A stretch of DNA of 64,000 bases from Schistosoma haematobium (lineage: Eukaryota > Platyhelminthes > Trematoda > Strigeidida > Schistosomatidae), in contig NC_067197.1 of NCBI RefSeq assembly GCF_000699445.3, forward strand, positions 8,004,152-8,068,151. Reading direction: 5' to 3'. Shown one piece after another: positions 12,505 to 25,050 of the stretch; within the stretch, counting starts at the first letter, position 1; each line of letters starts with the position of its first letter. The position numbers were made by a program, and so were the translations under genes. The notes under the pieces were generated by a model. That model was not told the DNA's origin. It ran no database searches and saw only the letters and a list, made by a program, of their open reading frames with translations.

Positions 12505-12780
12505 ATTAGTTTGCTAGAAACATTAAAAACCTGAAAGCGGTGGATGGTTGTTTCGTCTTAGTATGGAACTTCTCAGCAGCGTGCATCCGCGATCCCGCAC
12601 ATCGGGACTCAAACCCAAGACTTTCGGTCTCGCATGCGAACTCTTAACCTCTAGACCACTAAGCCAGCATCCAATGGCGGTCTAGTGCTTCTAGATATTC
12701 AGTGGTGGTCTAGCTTAAATAGACTCATGAATTCAATTACTGAGGTTACTAAAATCTTCAAAAACTCCCCATTCTGATTA
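12505..12780. repeat. Family B opposed pair
   Basis: A minus-strand unit to about 12690, then a plus-strand arm ending CCCCATTCTGATTATA. The core reads CTGAGAA, so it is broken. Confidence 0.7.
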
Positions 12781-13144
12781 TATATATATTTGATAAATTT
12801 TCTGTAGTAGAAAATAAAAGTCCATTCTAATTGAAGGCTTTAATCACTTATTAAACTAAAAAATAACATTCTTTAAAGGTAACTTCATATAAAAAAAGGA
12901 AAGAGAGCATTAGCTTTACCTTTGAAGATAAATATAGTAGAGTAGTTCTTTAGAGAAACAATCCGAATAGAAAAGAAAAGAAAATGTTAGACTGATTATC
13001 AATTAATCGTTTTGAAGATGCTATTGATTACTTATAAATTAAGCTTTATGAATAACCGTTAACTAAATTGAGTTCTATAGCTATAGGGATTTGTTGAGAT
13101 TGTTAAATTTTCTTGGTTTATATCACAGAACAATGTTTAATAGA

Positions 13145-13320
13145 TATACGTTGAAGATCATGTTCAACTGGATAGTTGTTTCGTTACAGCACAGAACTCT
13201 TCAGAAGTGAGCGTCCACAACCCAACTACGGATGAAACGAAGAACATTCAGGTTTCTCTTTGACTGCTTAACCTATAAAGCAATGAGTTTGGACCCAGTA
13301 GTTTACAAGTCTCACCTTAA
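13145..13320 (-). repeat. Family B, strongly decayed
   Basis: TAGTTGTTTCGTTACAGCAC and GAACTCTTCAGAAGTGAGCG are recognisable hammerhead remains on the minus strand. Confidence 0.5.
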
Positions 13321-13357
13321 CGAATTTGCAATATTGCAATATTATCTAGCTATAATT

Positions 13358-13812
13358 AGTCTTTAGTGGCCCGAGATCTGACTCCAGTTAGATCCTATGA
13401 ATAATTGTTATTGAAATACACATTCCGCCAATCTTCGCATATAATTATCGACTTAGCTCGCGTTGGTGAAGAATGGAATTAAATGAGTCAAATACTAGAA
13501 CGAATTTCGAATACGAGTATTTCATACAATCGCTGGTCACGACAAACAATCGGAAAAACGGAGCGAAATAACGCACGGTAGATGAAGCATGTAAACCAAC
13601 CCGATTTAAATCAAGCGTTAATCATTATTTGTAGTCAGATAAAAATAAGTTCCGGACATGTGATGAGTAGCATGAAAAGTGTACACGCACACGCTCACAT
13701 AAAAACAGTCAAGGTTGATAAGTGAATGATTAACAAGGTCAAAATATAGCTTGAGAAGAATGAATAGATTGATCTGTTCAGAGGCTAGAATAACCTATAT
13801 GCCAGCCACTAC
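13358..13812 (+). repeat. Unclassified dispersed repeat, family F
   Basis: GATCTGACTCCAGTTAGATCC at the start, GAATAGATTGATCTGTTCAG near the end. Confidence 0.7.
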
Positions 13813-14314
13813 AAGTCCATTATGTGAATTATGAAGAATCAAGTGCTTTTATCAGTTATGTTTTTAAATTTATTGTTCATCCAGTTCTCTTTAACAGTTA
13901 ATCAAGGTCTACGTATCAATTTTCGGTATAGTCACTAACTAAATTGATTTGATTTAGATGTTAGGTAGTTTAAGTTAGCTGGATCAGAAACACTGTTTGA
14001 CCTAGGTTTCATGCTACTTGATACCAGTTAAATATGCTTGGCTGTAATCTTAAAGAAACTAATTTTCATCTGATAAGTTTGAATTCTAGTCGTTCAGTTT
14101 CACAGTGTGAGATTTTATCGACAAGCTGTTTGAACCTTATGTGTGATTATTAGTTCCCTGACACTTAACAGTACATCTTCACAAGTGGTAACTAGCAAGA
14201 AACCTAGGTTAAACAAGGTATCATGGATACTAAGAGAAGATCATTAAGACATTTAAGTAACCAGAATATCAGGGTGAAGTTTACCAATACTACTACTGTT
14301 GCTACTACTACTGT

Positions 14315-14545
14315 TGTGAACGAGAGCATCCGTGGGGACACTCGAATGTATTTCAATACAAAATTACAGAATCATAAAGTAAATACTTCATTTGCAAAAT
14401 GTCCATCAGTTGTCTCAGATTTCATTGCTCCTTCATTTCCATACCAATCATTTCAAGTCCTCGTTCTCCCCTCTTCGAACTTCTGCATTTAGGCACTTCA
14501 CTTTTGAATGATGTTATATACTACTTATATCTCTCAACACACCAA
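14315..14545 (-). repeat. Unclassified repeat, family G
   Basis: GAACGAGAGCATCCGTGGGG is the complement of the right end of 27615-27955 and its relatives. Open frames here (such as 14223-14492) are not credible genes because the same text recurs with stops elsewhere. Confidence 0.6.
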
Positions 14546-15404
14546 ATTAATACTACTGTTAATAATAATGATTATACTCGCTATACTTTCTTCTTTTTAA
14601 ATTGACATATAAGTCTTAAATATTCTATATTCAATTATTCTTCACAACATTAATTTGTAAAGCACATCATTTCCATTAATAAGTGAAAAAGTAAAAGTTA
14701 AGGTGTGCCTTTTATTTGTACCATGGAGAATGTTTATTTATCTCGATGTATTTCATAAATTGTCTAACAAACAAACAAACAACTGAAGGTTGTTTACTTT
14801 TACTGGATTGTCATAATCTCTAAGTAAGTTTATTATTTTTTGAGAATGTTCAATCGCATTGCTTTAGGGATTGAATTCAATTCGTTTAAAAATACAAACA
14901 AATAAGTAAACAAACATTGGAATGTGTTCCACTTCTAGAAAATAAACAAAAATCAATTACCTGGTAAACATAAATAAATTACATTAAGTGAAAATTGAAA
15001 ATCAATCTGTTTTGAAATATTTGGATTACTTGTTCTTGCCATCTAAATATTTCAACAAGTTATCTGGATGAGACTATGATGTATGAATGACCATTGAGTG
15101 ATGCTAAACTGATTTTGAGAATGTCCACATATATATATTAGGGCTAAATAAGGGTTTTATTCACAGTTAATGGTTAGGGTTAGGAATTAGTTTTGGCGTT
15201 TTCATCACGAGCTAAAATGTGAACACGCTATTTAGTCAAATAGATGACCTGTTATTGTAAATCTGATTTTCAAGGTTAGTTTAGCGTTGCTCAAAGCTTG
15301 TCCATAAATTATAGTCTCAACTTTTCAAAAAATAAAGAAGTGGTTAAGAACCTTTTGAGGTGTACACTTATTGTTGGTTTATTTATCAAGTCATTTGATA
15401 CTTT

Positions 15405-15610
15405 CATAAAATGGATCAGTGGTCTGGAGGTTAAGCGTTCGCGTGAAAGACCGAAGGCCATGGGCTTGAATGCCACAAGCAGGATCGTGAATACGCATTG
15501 CTGAGGAGTCCCGCACTAGGACGAAACAGCCGTCTTCAATGGTAGTCTAACATCAATCAGTTCATGATCTCAATCAGAAACTTAATAATCTTCACAACCT
15601 CGTACTGATA
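15405..15610 (+). repeat. Family B with intact hammerhead core
   Basis: Box A-like GTGGTCTGGAGGTTAAGCG, diverged box B and the hammerhead at 15494-15541; the arm lacks the usual CAGTGCTTCCAGG segment. Confidence 0.75.
15494..15541 (+). ncRNA. Hammerhead motif, family B, core intact
   Basis: CTGAGGA 15501-15507, stem II GTCCC/TAGGAC, GAAAC, stem III A-C/G-U, predicted cut after GTC at 15534. Stem I re-pairs as CATTG with CAATG after a deletion. Confidence 0.55.
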
Positions 15611-15980
15611 AAACGAAATTAGCAGTTTAAAAATCCCAATAGAATATTCAAAAAATTAAGAATATTTGAGAGAACACTTGCTTTTAATAACTTCATCATT
15701 AGGCTCTACAGTTATAAGTCCATAATTATACATTTTTTGGGTAAAAATACATATATGGGATTGAATAATTACACTTATTCAAAGACATTTTTATGAACTG
15801 AGAGTTGACCAAAAGTAGCTTGGTATACTGATTTATCTATTTTTCAAAATACATGGAATTAAGGAATTAGAACGATCGGATTTTAACTCAGTGGTCGAGT
15901 AATACCGTAGTACACGAAAAACGTGAATGTCTTGAGTTAACTTTACTAAAATAGACAAATTAGTAAAACAGACTAACAGA

Positions 15981-16500
15981 TTTATTTAAGCACATAAACA
16001 TTGATACATGGAGACACCTAACAGATATGCGCCACATAAATCATTCGATTTGTGTGAGGACTGAGATACTACCCGGGTGCCCAAACCGAAGCGGGTGGTT
16101 TTCTTAGGGGGCCACACCTCGATCTTTTGACTTGAAGGTCTAATCCACAAAGCACTGAAGCAATGTCAGGAGATGCAGTTCCATGGTAGCCGATGACCAA
16201 CAAATGGTTCATACGCTATTTGTTCCCACAGGATCCTAGAGGCTATGTGCACCGTTAGTTGGGAATCAGGGTTTTCCAACTCCTCCAGGTGGACTGTCCG
16301 TGTCCCTCAACACGATTAAAGCGCCAGACATTCGCTTTTCGTCCTCTCAACTCCGTAAACTACACACCCACCACGAGAAGGTAGTGAGTAGGATTTCCCT
16401 GACAGAAGTTGTATACGCGTGGCCGTGTGAGAGCATTTCGAGGGGGAGAGTGGATTATCTCCACCCTCGGCCGTATCAGGGCATTTTGGAAAGGAACAGC
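15981..16500 (-). mobile_element. GC-rich retroposon, family D, minus strand
   Basis: T-rich start TTTATTTAAGCACATAAAC (complement of the tail) followed by blocks shared with 22313-22791, such as CGCCAGACATTCGCTTTTCG and GCGTGGCCGTGTGAGAGC. Confidence 0.75.
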
Positions 16501-17261
16501 CTAACCATTATTGTTCACAGGGAATTATATAATAATATGAAATAAAGTTCTAACTATTGAAATCAAGAGATCGTCATCAGAAATTCACTATCTGATACTA
16601 ATTCATTCAATCTGTGGTCATCATATACAAAAAAAATCTTTACATTTTTATACATGTCTAAACATTTCACTATTGATAAAATGAATGAATGTAAATTATT
16701 AAAACTGATCTCATATAATACATCTCAAATGAACTTCAAGATCTCATAGTCATAGATCAATGTGAATGTCTCTCACTAGTGACATAACATCACTGTGTGT
16801 TATATGTATGTATGTGTTATATGTATGTATGGGTCATTAAATATCGATTCAATCATAGAATAATATCATGATTTAAATAAATTCTAACAACATTAAATCT
16901 AGTCCATTATTATTGTATACTTCTGAGGAGTCTTCATTGAAAACAAAACAAGTTTAAGATCCTCTTCAATGTTTAATTTCTCCTTAATAGATTTTAATGA
17001 AACATGTATATATGTTTCTTCATAAGGATAGTTTTTTCTCATCTATCGATAACTATATTTATTCATGAATCTATCAGAAGGTCATGTTTACATGTTTTTC
17101 TCCCTCATATATATTAACAAAAGAAGTGTTGTTTAATCAAGATATACAAAATAGAAGAAAATGGAATATGAATTAAACCAACAATGAATTCAGAAACACA
17201 TTTACAAGAAGAAAATGATCCGTTTATCTTGATAGAGAATCCAAGTTTGAATAAGGTTTTC

Positions 17262-17300
17262 TTCTCTTCTTCTTCTTCTTCCTCTTCCTCTTCTTCTTCT
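17262..17300. repeat. TCT-rich tract
   Basis: Imperfect (TCT)n and CCTCTT units. Confidence 0.8.
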
Positions 17301-17523
17301 AATATCTTTAAAATATATCTATGATATGCTAAAATGTGTTAATTAATTCAATTTCTAAGCTTAATTTGTCCTTTATTTCTTTTCTTAGATTAAGGTCAGT
17401 GAAACGTTGATTGTAAACAAAAATAAATAATATTTAAATAATGTTGTAATGTAATTATGAAGAGAGAGAAATAATTGCAAGATTTATAACAAGTAAACAA
17501 GTGATAGAAGATACAATTATTTA

Positions 17524-18030
17524 GAGTGGAGTTTTGTGGATATTATAGTAATTTAATAATTGAATTCATTAGTTAATTAAAGTTAGACTATCATGGAAAA
17601 CTTGAACGAAATGGATGGCTGTTTCTTTCTAGTATTGGACTTCTCAGAAGTGTATATCTACGATCCCGCCTCGTCGGATTCGAACCCAGGACCTATCAAT
17701 CTCGCGCGCCAGCGCTTAATCATTAGATCACTGAGCCGGTCGGTGTCCAATGGTGTTAATACCTAACTTCAACCAATCCACGAAATTGAATAACACATCC
17801 ACCATTGTCTTAAATAAGTTACTATCTCACAACAGACACGGTTGAACCCTACTGGTCACTCCTTTGAATCTAGCGAGGCGGGATTGTGAATTCGCACTGC
17901 TGAGAAGTCACATACTAGAACGAAACGGCCGTCCAGTGCTTCCAGATTTTCCATGGTCGTCTAGCTTCAATTGACTCATGATCTCAACTATTAAAATTAC
18001 TATATTATCCACAAAATCCCATTCTGATTG
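17524..18030. mobile_element. Family B composite, next to a PKA splice donor
   Basis: A full minus-strand unit (tail, arm, tRNA-like part, head) followed by a plus-strand arm ending CCACAAAATCCCATTCTG. Both hammerheads have mutated cores. It lies about 70 bp beyond the donor of exon 18101-18243. Confidence 0.75.
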
Positions 18031-18100
18031 TATTACCATGTTATTGTCCAGATTGATTTGCTATGGTATGAATAATAACAGGAAAACAGCTCAGACTTAC

Positions 18101-18243
18101 TTCATCAAGACATCGAAAGAGTAAGATTTCTTTGACAGCATTAGTTAGCCTAGCTCGTTGACTATCAGATTTCGGATAAATTTGTCTCTCTTCTTCATTA
18201 TTATCATCACTGTCTTTTTCTGGATCAAAACTTTCGGCAGCCA
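18101..18243 (-). CDS. PKA regulatory subunit, acidic linker and start of cAMP domain A
   Basis: The exon starts after TTTTCAG at 18244 and ends before GTAAGT at 18100. It supplies TG of the split valine and then 47 codons: [20 protein letters not shown], followed by [20 protein letters not shown] and LFRCLDE. This matches the type II regulatory subunit plan: V-x-A-E after the inhibitor serine, a strongly acidic stretch, a Y-P-K-S-D segment, then the first helix of the cyclic-nucleotide-binding fold with L-F-R-x-L-D. A composite family B repeat (17524-18030) lies only about 70 bp beyond the donor inside the intron. The frame joins exactly to the exon at 10856-10962 (phase 0). Confidence 0.92.
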
Positions 18244-19319
18244 CTGAAAATTGTTGAAAAGGACAATAAAAGAAACGAATTAATATGTTTATGATCCTTG
18301 TGTTTGATAATTTTTATTTCCATAAATTATTGGGAATGTTTTCATAAATACCAATTAAATGTGTAAAGGTTGGGAATCAATTGATCACTAGGTAAATACC
18401 AATGACATATTTATTTAGTCCTTTATGTGTTGTATATCAAGTTACAAAGTAGACACTAATTTGAGTGCTTTAAAATCGCGTATAGTATGTTGAGATGTTA
18501 GATCCACAATTCTGTGTAAATTACTTCTAACTACCTAAAGTTTGAAAACAGGGCACTCAATATTTAGTCACTCGAACTAGCGCTCACATCGAAACCTGAT
18601 AGATTGAATTCAATCAGTACTCAAAGACTAAATAAACATGACATTATTCACTACTCAATGATTAAGCAATTGTAAATAGCTCAGTTCTACAAGGCATAAA
18701 TCATGACCTAAAGAGAATAGTCTATTACTCATTCTGATTGATAAATGTTAAATTATGCCTTATATTGAATGTGAATGTATCAAAGAGAGGAAAAAGTTCA
18801 TATCTCTTAGAAATGCTAAATATGCATAATATAAATGGATAGTGATATAATCCTATAGAACTTTTAGATTCTCTAATATCCTTTAATCCATTCATTTGAA
18901 TTCCATTAAGTTCATCCATTTAACAATTCTCTACTCCCAATTTCATCAATTTTTCCAATCATGGAAGCGTAATGTTGGTTAAATAACGGTTGAATCTACT
19001 AAACAATCACTTTACATGACTGATTTGTTTATGCTTATTTCATTGTGAAGATAATTTCCATTGTAATTCACATCTATTAAAGTATAATCAAAAATCTGAA
19101 TAGATATTTTACTACTAACTGTGACTTCTCAAAACTAACCCTCAATAAACACATGAGGTATTAGATCATAAAAATTCATATGGTATGATAAACTGAATAA
19201 TTTCGAAAAAAATTGAGTTTGTATCCAATAGTTTTGATCCGGATTATTTAGTAAGCTTCTTTTCTATAGATAGAGCTTGCTAACCTCATGCCTAAGTCTA
19301 TTCTTTTATTCAGGCTTGT

Positions 19320-19752
19320 GACATGCAGTAACATTAAAAAGTCTCTGGGAAGAGAATTACTGCAACCATTATAAAAAAATACTGGCATTTATAAGTAGTT
19401 GTCTACACAAGAAACTTCCGATCCGCTGGTCGGATACCATTAGCAGCTGCGTACCATAGTAGAGAACAAACCAGCTTTCAGCTGAAGCGATAATTATGAG
19501 AAGACGCTGTAGGTGGATAACACGTTTAGCGGAAATCACTGAACTGAATCACGAAGCAAGTCCTGACTTGGAATCCCCGAGTTATAAAGAAAAGAAGCAG
19601 ACCGAAAAACGTATTGTGCCGGCGATTGGAGGCAGATATGAAAAGAATGAATAGCACGTGGAAAAAAATGGAAAGAAGAGTCCAGGACACAGTCGACTGG
19701 AGAATCTTGGCCGACGGCCTATGCTCCATAAGGGATATTAGGTACAAATAAA
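19320..19752 (+). mobile_element. RTE LINE fragment, old
   Basis: Recognisable as the RTE C-terminal region (ATTTATAAGTAGTTGTCTAC, then GTCGGATACCATTAGCAGC) with several frameshifts and no (TAAG)n tail. Clearly older than 3640-4340 and 57115-59440. Confidence 0.7.
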
Positions 19753-20384
19753 AAATAAAACAGTCCACATTTCTAAACTTCAGTCAACTGTAATATAATA
19801 AATTGATTTTCTAGTGTCGTCGATAATCAACTATCTCACTGTTAAGTCTAAGCCTCATACTAGAAATACCCATAATTCATTATGAAGATAAGTGATTGTG
19901 AATAAGCGCAAAAACGACACACCTTAATCAGTCACTGTTCTCAACTCTCAAAACAAAACAAAACATTTGTCAAATTCATTCTAGTTATCAATACCACTCT
20001 AATCAATGTAAGTGCACAACAAAAACTATCTTTTAATCATATTTCAGTTAGAAGTCAACGACATAATATATTTCTCCCAATTAAATGGTTAAAATAATCA
20101 CCTGGCAACTAGTTGATAAGATATATATACGTTCAGTGATCACTTATTAACTATGAAGGCTTCAAAAGTTATTTAAAGTATCATTACTCTTTTAAAATAA
20201 GTGGGAAAGCAATAAAGATGCTATTATTACACTCTATAGCCAAATTACAACAAATTTTCATAATAATACACATGATTAGATTTATCGTAAATTCAGTAGT
20301 GAAATGTCCATCAAAAAACACCAAATACTATTCATCATATATGAGTAGTAAAATGTAACTTAAAAATAAGTCAAACAGTTATAT

Positions 20385-21050
20385 CTTTGACAGCTGAGTC
20401 TAAGCTAAACCACAACTGGAAACTTGAAAGCATTGTACGGCCGTTCTGTCCTATTCGGAGACACCTCAACAGCGCGCATCCATAATCCCGCACACGGGAC
20501 TCAAAGTTAGGACCTTCGGCCTCACACGCGAGCCCTTAACCTCTAGACTATCGAGCAGACACTCAAAGGTGTCAAAATCTAAATTCAACCAATCCACGAT
20601 ATTGCGTGACCATCTTCTATTGTCTTCAGTGTGTAACTGCTTCACATCTGACACGGTTGAACTCTATTAGTCATGGCTTCACAGTAGAACTTCGGGAGTT
20701 CCATTTTGAATGTAGACCATAGTAGTTCAATCTGTATCGGGTGGAGACAGTTATCCACCTCAGATAATGGATGAAGCGTTGTGCAACATCATGGATCGAA
20801 TAAAGTTAAACATTAACACCGTTAGATGCTAAACGGCTCGGTGGTTTGGGGGTTAAGAGTTCGCGTACAAGACTGAGTGTCTTAGGTTCGAGTCCAATGT
20901 GCAGGATCGTGGATTCACGCTGTTCAGGAGTTCCATAATATAACAGAACAGCCATCCAGTGCTCCCATGTTTCCAGTAGTAGTCTAGCTTAGACTAACTC
21001 GTGAATTCAACTGTTAAACTACTACAATCTTCACAAATCCCCATCTATAA
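20385..21050. mobile_element. Family B, opposed pair, decayed
   Basis: A minus-strand unit (20385-20690; GGGACTCAAAG box B remnant) faces a plus-strand unit (20745-21050; GGTTCGAGTCC box B). The hammerhead cores are degraded. Confidence 0.65.
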
Positions 21051-21689
21051 TAGTTACAATGCTTGATCAATCGGTAAATAGAAAATATGTCTTTGTTTTT
21101 TGAAGGTTTAAGTTGAGATCTGTCAATAATGGTCAGTAAAAATGTTGTTTCTCAGTTCTTTTTTTAAAATTTTTTTTACAAATGACCATATTTACAATGA
21201 TTATACAGCTTATAAATATTATTGTAAACAGTACAGAAACTCTCTGTCATAAAGGTGAATAGAAACAAACAAACAAACAAATTAAAAACGAATAACGAGA
21301 TGTAATTTATTCAGTTGAATGAAATTCAGTGTTGAATCTAAGAAATTCACCAATTCATAGTAACATATGTTATGAATGTTTATTTAAATAAAAAATCCAC
21401 TTGGATTTTAACACTTTAATTGATTAAATTACTGAGATATATCTTGAAATAAGGTAGTTTAGAGTCAATTTATATCAAATTATTCATGGTTTACATCGAG
21501 ACATAATATTTATTAAATGACTATCGAAAATCAAGAAGAAATGGATTCCTTAACAATGTTCATCAATGAACTCATCAGAGATCGAACCAAGGACCTTTGA
21601 TCTTACATCATGAGTTTAAGCATAAGATCATTTAGACGACATTCAATCATATAAATGTCTAACTCTAATCAATTCGTCATGTTGTATTG

Positions 21690-21990
21690 TAGAGGACAGA
21701 AGAAGAGTGGGGGACAATCGAATGTGTTTGACACGAAATTACAGGACTTTTTAATAAAATCTAATAATCATAAAGTGAATGCTTAATTTGCAAAATGTTC
21801 ACCAATTGTTTCAAAATGACTCAGACTTGATTATTCTTGTATTTTCATACAAATTACATTCTGTTTCCATTCTTTACTGTTCGATCCTCTTGTCTCTCTG
21901 TTGCCAGACCTTCTGTTCACAACAAACATCATATACTATTTATGTAAATATAAGTAGCACACACCACAGTATAACCATCTCCTATCATCT
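21690..21990 (-). repeat. Unclassified repeat, family G
   Basis: GGGGGACAATCGAATGTGTT to ATAAGTAGCACACACCACAG. Confidence 0.6.
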
Positions 21991-22297
21991 GATGTAGATT
22001 ACTGTGTCACTCCTGATATGGTTAAACTCCGCTAGTTAATAGTCTAAGCAAATCTCCTATATTTATTACGTAAAATTGTTAATAAGTAGATTGAATTAAA
22101 ATTTTGTTGGCAATAATTTACATTTTAGCTGAGTAAAATATGAATTTAGCATTTGAGTTAATGGAGAAGATTTGTAGCTCAGGTGGATGATTTTGATGAA
22201 GTTTTGTTCTCTGAGCTGGATGGTTCGGTCGTGAAGCCTTCATCGTTTTTCTGAACAACATCAGAAGTGAAGTGTTTGAATTTCTCCACATATGGCT

Positions 22298-22312
22298 CAC
22301 AGCTTGTCCTGT
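22298..22312. repeat. Target-site duplication, left copy (family D)
   Basis: CACAGCTTGTCCTGT; matches 22792-22806. Confidence 0.85.
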
Positions 22313-22791
22313 TGCCCCGAATGCCCTGGTATTGCCGAGAGTTGGGTGGGCCTGCTCCTCTCTCGAAATGCTCTCACACGGCCACGCGTATACAGCTTCT
22401 GCCAGGGAAGTCCTACTCACTACCTTCTCGTGGCAGGTGTGTTGTTTACGAAATTGAGAGGACGAAAAGCGAATGTCCGGCGCTTTAACCGGATTCCAAA
22501 CCAATGGTGCACATGGGCTCTAGTATCCTGCGGGAACAAATGGCGTATGAACCAATCGTTGGTCACCGGCTTCCATGGAAATGCATCTCCTTACGATGCT
22601 CCACTACCTTGCGGATCAGACCTTCAGGTCGAAGGCTCCGGGTGTGGCCCTCTAAGAAAACGACCTGCTTTGGTCTGGGCACCCGTATAGTATCCCAGCC
22701 CTCACACAAATCGAATGATCTATGTGGCGCATATCTATTTGGTGCCTTCTTGTACCAAAGTTTATGTGTTTTAATAAATAAATAATAAATA
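22313..22791 (+). mobile_element. GC-rich retroposon, family D, with 15-bp TSD
   Basis: TSD CACAGCTTGTCCTGT at 22298-22312 and 22792-22806. The element is markedly GC-richer than its surroundings and ends in an A-rich tail (AATAAATAAATAATAAAT). No catalytic motif was found; it may be a SINE or the 3' end of a LINE. Open frames inside are not convincing genes. It is inserted in the fold-back C element. Confidence 0.8.
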
Positions 22792-22806
22792 CACAGCTTG
22801 TCCTGT
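22792..22806. repeat. Target-site duplication, right copy (family D)
   Basis: CACAGCTTGTCCTGT directly after the A-rich tail. Confidence 0.85.
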
Positions 22807-24064
22807 AGACCTCGATCTTGATTGGTTCTTATTGACCTTAAACCTGTCATCGTTTACTTCTTTGTTTTGATTGTATCTCTCATTGATTTGATTCTAGGTC
22901 TTATAACCGTCTTATATTCACTTTACTTGAAGTTTGTGCTGATGATGTCGTTTAAAATAACAACGAAAGCTCCACGACCAAACCATCCAACTCAGAGAAC
23001 GAAACTACATCAAAATCACCCACCTGAGCTATAAATATTCTCCATCATCTCAAGGTTAAACATGTCATGCTTTAATACAAATGTGATTGTAAACAGCTGA
23101 GATGAGACCACAAAATAAAACGATTTCATATTCTTCTTCTTCATTTATTGTCTTGACTTTATGTAAAATCGGCAAGGAAAAAGTTTTTATTTGAATTTTC
23201 AACAAGATTGACATGAGCAGTTTCATACAAGTTTAACATCGAATACATACATATGTGATCGTATACATGTAATGATTACTTAATATTTATAATTAGGTAA
23301 ACAGTAGTGATATTTCTATTTGGGGTTTGGCTTGAATTTTTGTTTCTTCTCCCTTTTCTTCAAGGGAATAATCGAGATTGAAAATTTTTAATGCACGATT
23401 GTGTTGGCGCGCGCTGCTTGGCTAGTTCTTATCCAGTTAGCGTTAGTTGATACTTGGAGAAAACTCTAGAATCTTCCCATGTAAAAAATTATAAATATAA
23501 TAACATTTTCTTTACTGTGCTTCTTACTTACATCTAACCTTGTTATTTGGAATATAATCTCTTTCCTGTTCAACCGTGTTCTGATTTGGGGACTTGTCGA
23601 GTGAATTGGTGTCCAAGAATACTAAGCAATAGGATAGCTGGGTTGTAATAAGAAAGAATTATAACAATACCCTTTCGAATGTCAAGATCTTCATTAGGAT
23701 CTATTTTTCACTATTTATTTCATTCATAATTAAAGAAGATGTAACTTACAAATCATGAAATTATAACTATACGTTAGTGACATGAAGTATATCCTGATAC
23801 AGGATTAGATTGAATTTAGTGACTTTCGTAATTACTTTTAACAAGTTTCAAGTACGTTGAATTTGTCAGTTCTAGATGATTGTACATCGTATCATGGCAA
23901 ATGTTTTAAGGGGTTAACTGGTCTTTAAATTATATAAACAAAACTAGATAATTAAAAAAAACAACATATTAGAAAGATTCAGCACATCTTTGTGGAAAGG
24001 TGAAATAATAATTGTTCACACCTCTGGGTTATAGCTGAACTACTAACACGAAAATTTTCTAAGC

Positions 24065-24465
24065 AAAGATAGATAGTAACTACAATGGAATGCAGGACGC
24101 GCGTTTCGTTCTATTTGGGACTCGTCAGGTGGATGTACCGGCATCTAAGTGTTGATGTTTACTCTGAGACTCGAACACAGTACCGCTCGCTCCAAACGCC
24201 ATCACGTTATCCACTTACCTACTGAGTCCTGATAGCCACTTGCTTGTACAGTGGGATGAAGCTTAAATTCACTTGGTATTGTTTACTTGAATTCTGGATT
24301 CCACTGCTAGGCACTATCCATGTTTGCATATAATGCTTGTGACTTAAGGCAATATAGATGCAATCCACACAGGATGAACATATGCTAATAAGAGTCTGAT
24401 CAATTACAGTGCTAAATATCAATGGGAAGATTCAAGTAAATAATACCAAGTGAATTTAACACACA
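24065..24465. mobile_element. Opposed pair of Sm-alpha-like SINEs
   Basis: 24065-24290 is minus strand with CTGACGA and GAAAC intact, but the stem I pairing next to the core is lost. 24291-24465 is plus strand and starts at CTGGATTCC, the base after the expected hammerhead cut. Confidence 0.75.
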
Positions 24466-24805
24466 AAAGGTTATTGAATTGCAAAATGGTGATTAGATAA
24501 TGTTGTTTCATGTGTATTATGAATATATCTGCTTCATTACTTGACTGATTTGCCAATTATGTGAAACAATATTGTCATATTCAAAAAGTCAGATCACTGG
24601 ATATCTATATTTATATATATAGACATATTACTTGAATTGAAAACTATGTCATAGACATAAAACTTTTGTAAATTTATACAAAGTTCGTATGTGACTACAC
24701 GGTTTATCTTTTCTAGTTTACAACTCTATCTGCAAATCACTTGTGCTAGTAAGTGATTAAATATCAGTCATTATCATAGATTACAGCCACTCAGTTGACG
24801 GATAG

Positions 24806-25050
24806 CTTACTTACTTACACCTGTTACCTCTCGTTGAAGAGCATAGGCTGCCGCCCACCAACACTCTCCATCCAACCACGTCCTCGGTAATCCTTTCCAC
24901 TTCTTCCCAGTTTCTATTCATTCTCAACGTAGTGTATTCTTCTGCCTTTCTCTTTTTCATTTTATTTCATTTCAGAATTCCAAGTTAGCGCTTACTTCGT
25001 GATACAGTTTGGAGATTTCCATAATATATGTCCTATCCACTTCTAACCAC
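24806..25050 (-). mobile_element. RTE LINE 3' fragment, minus strand
   Basis: Begins with CTTACTTACTTACACCTGTT, the complement of the RTE tail, followed by the complement of the C-terminal codons including TCTCCATCCAACC. Diverged and truncated. Confidence 0.75.

Larger units (their letters stand above)
10963..18100 (-). other. Intron of the PKA regulatory subunit gene, 7.1 kb
   Basis: Contains family B pieces (11098-11217, 11515-11695, 12505-12780, 13145-13320, 15405-15610, 17524-18030), a degenerate Sm-alpha piece near 12325-12420, family F (13358-13812), family G (14315-14545), a GC-rich family D copy (15981-16500) and a TCT-rich tract at 17262-17300. About 11700-12320, 12790-13140, 13815-14310, 14550-15400, 15615-15980 and 16510-17520 show no identifiable content. 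Confidence 0.8.
22160..23057. mobile_element. Fold-back family C element, interrupted by family D
   Basis: Left part 22160-22297 (GATTTGTAGCTCAGGTGG, both tails present), right part 22807-23057. A family D retroposon sits in between with its own 15-bp TSD. Tails are on both ends. Confidence 0.75.

Noticed and set aside
15160..15190. Telomere-like TTAGGG (GGTTAGGGTTAGG)
   Set aside because: Only about two units; a similar context near 60255 lacks them. Chance within a repeat.
16800..16835. Possible CRISPR-like or satellite array (TATGTATGTA units)
   Set aside because: Two short direct repeats of a simple sequence only; the genome is eukaryotic.
22118..22850. Cluster of overlapping open frames on both strands
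   Set aside because: All fall in the GC-rich family D copy and fold-back C; the same text in other copies has stops and gaps.
24088..24132. Functional Sm-alpha hammerhead
   Set aside because: Core bases are intact, but stem I next to the core does not pair (CCAC against CTGC) and stem II has a mismatch.
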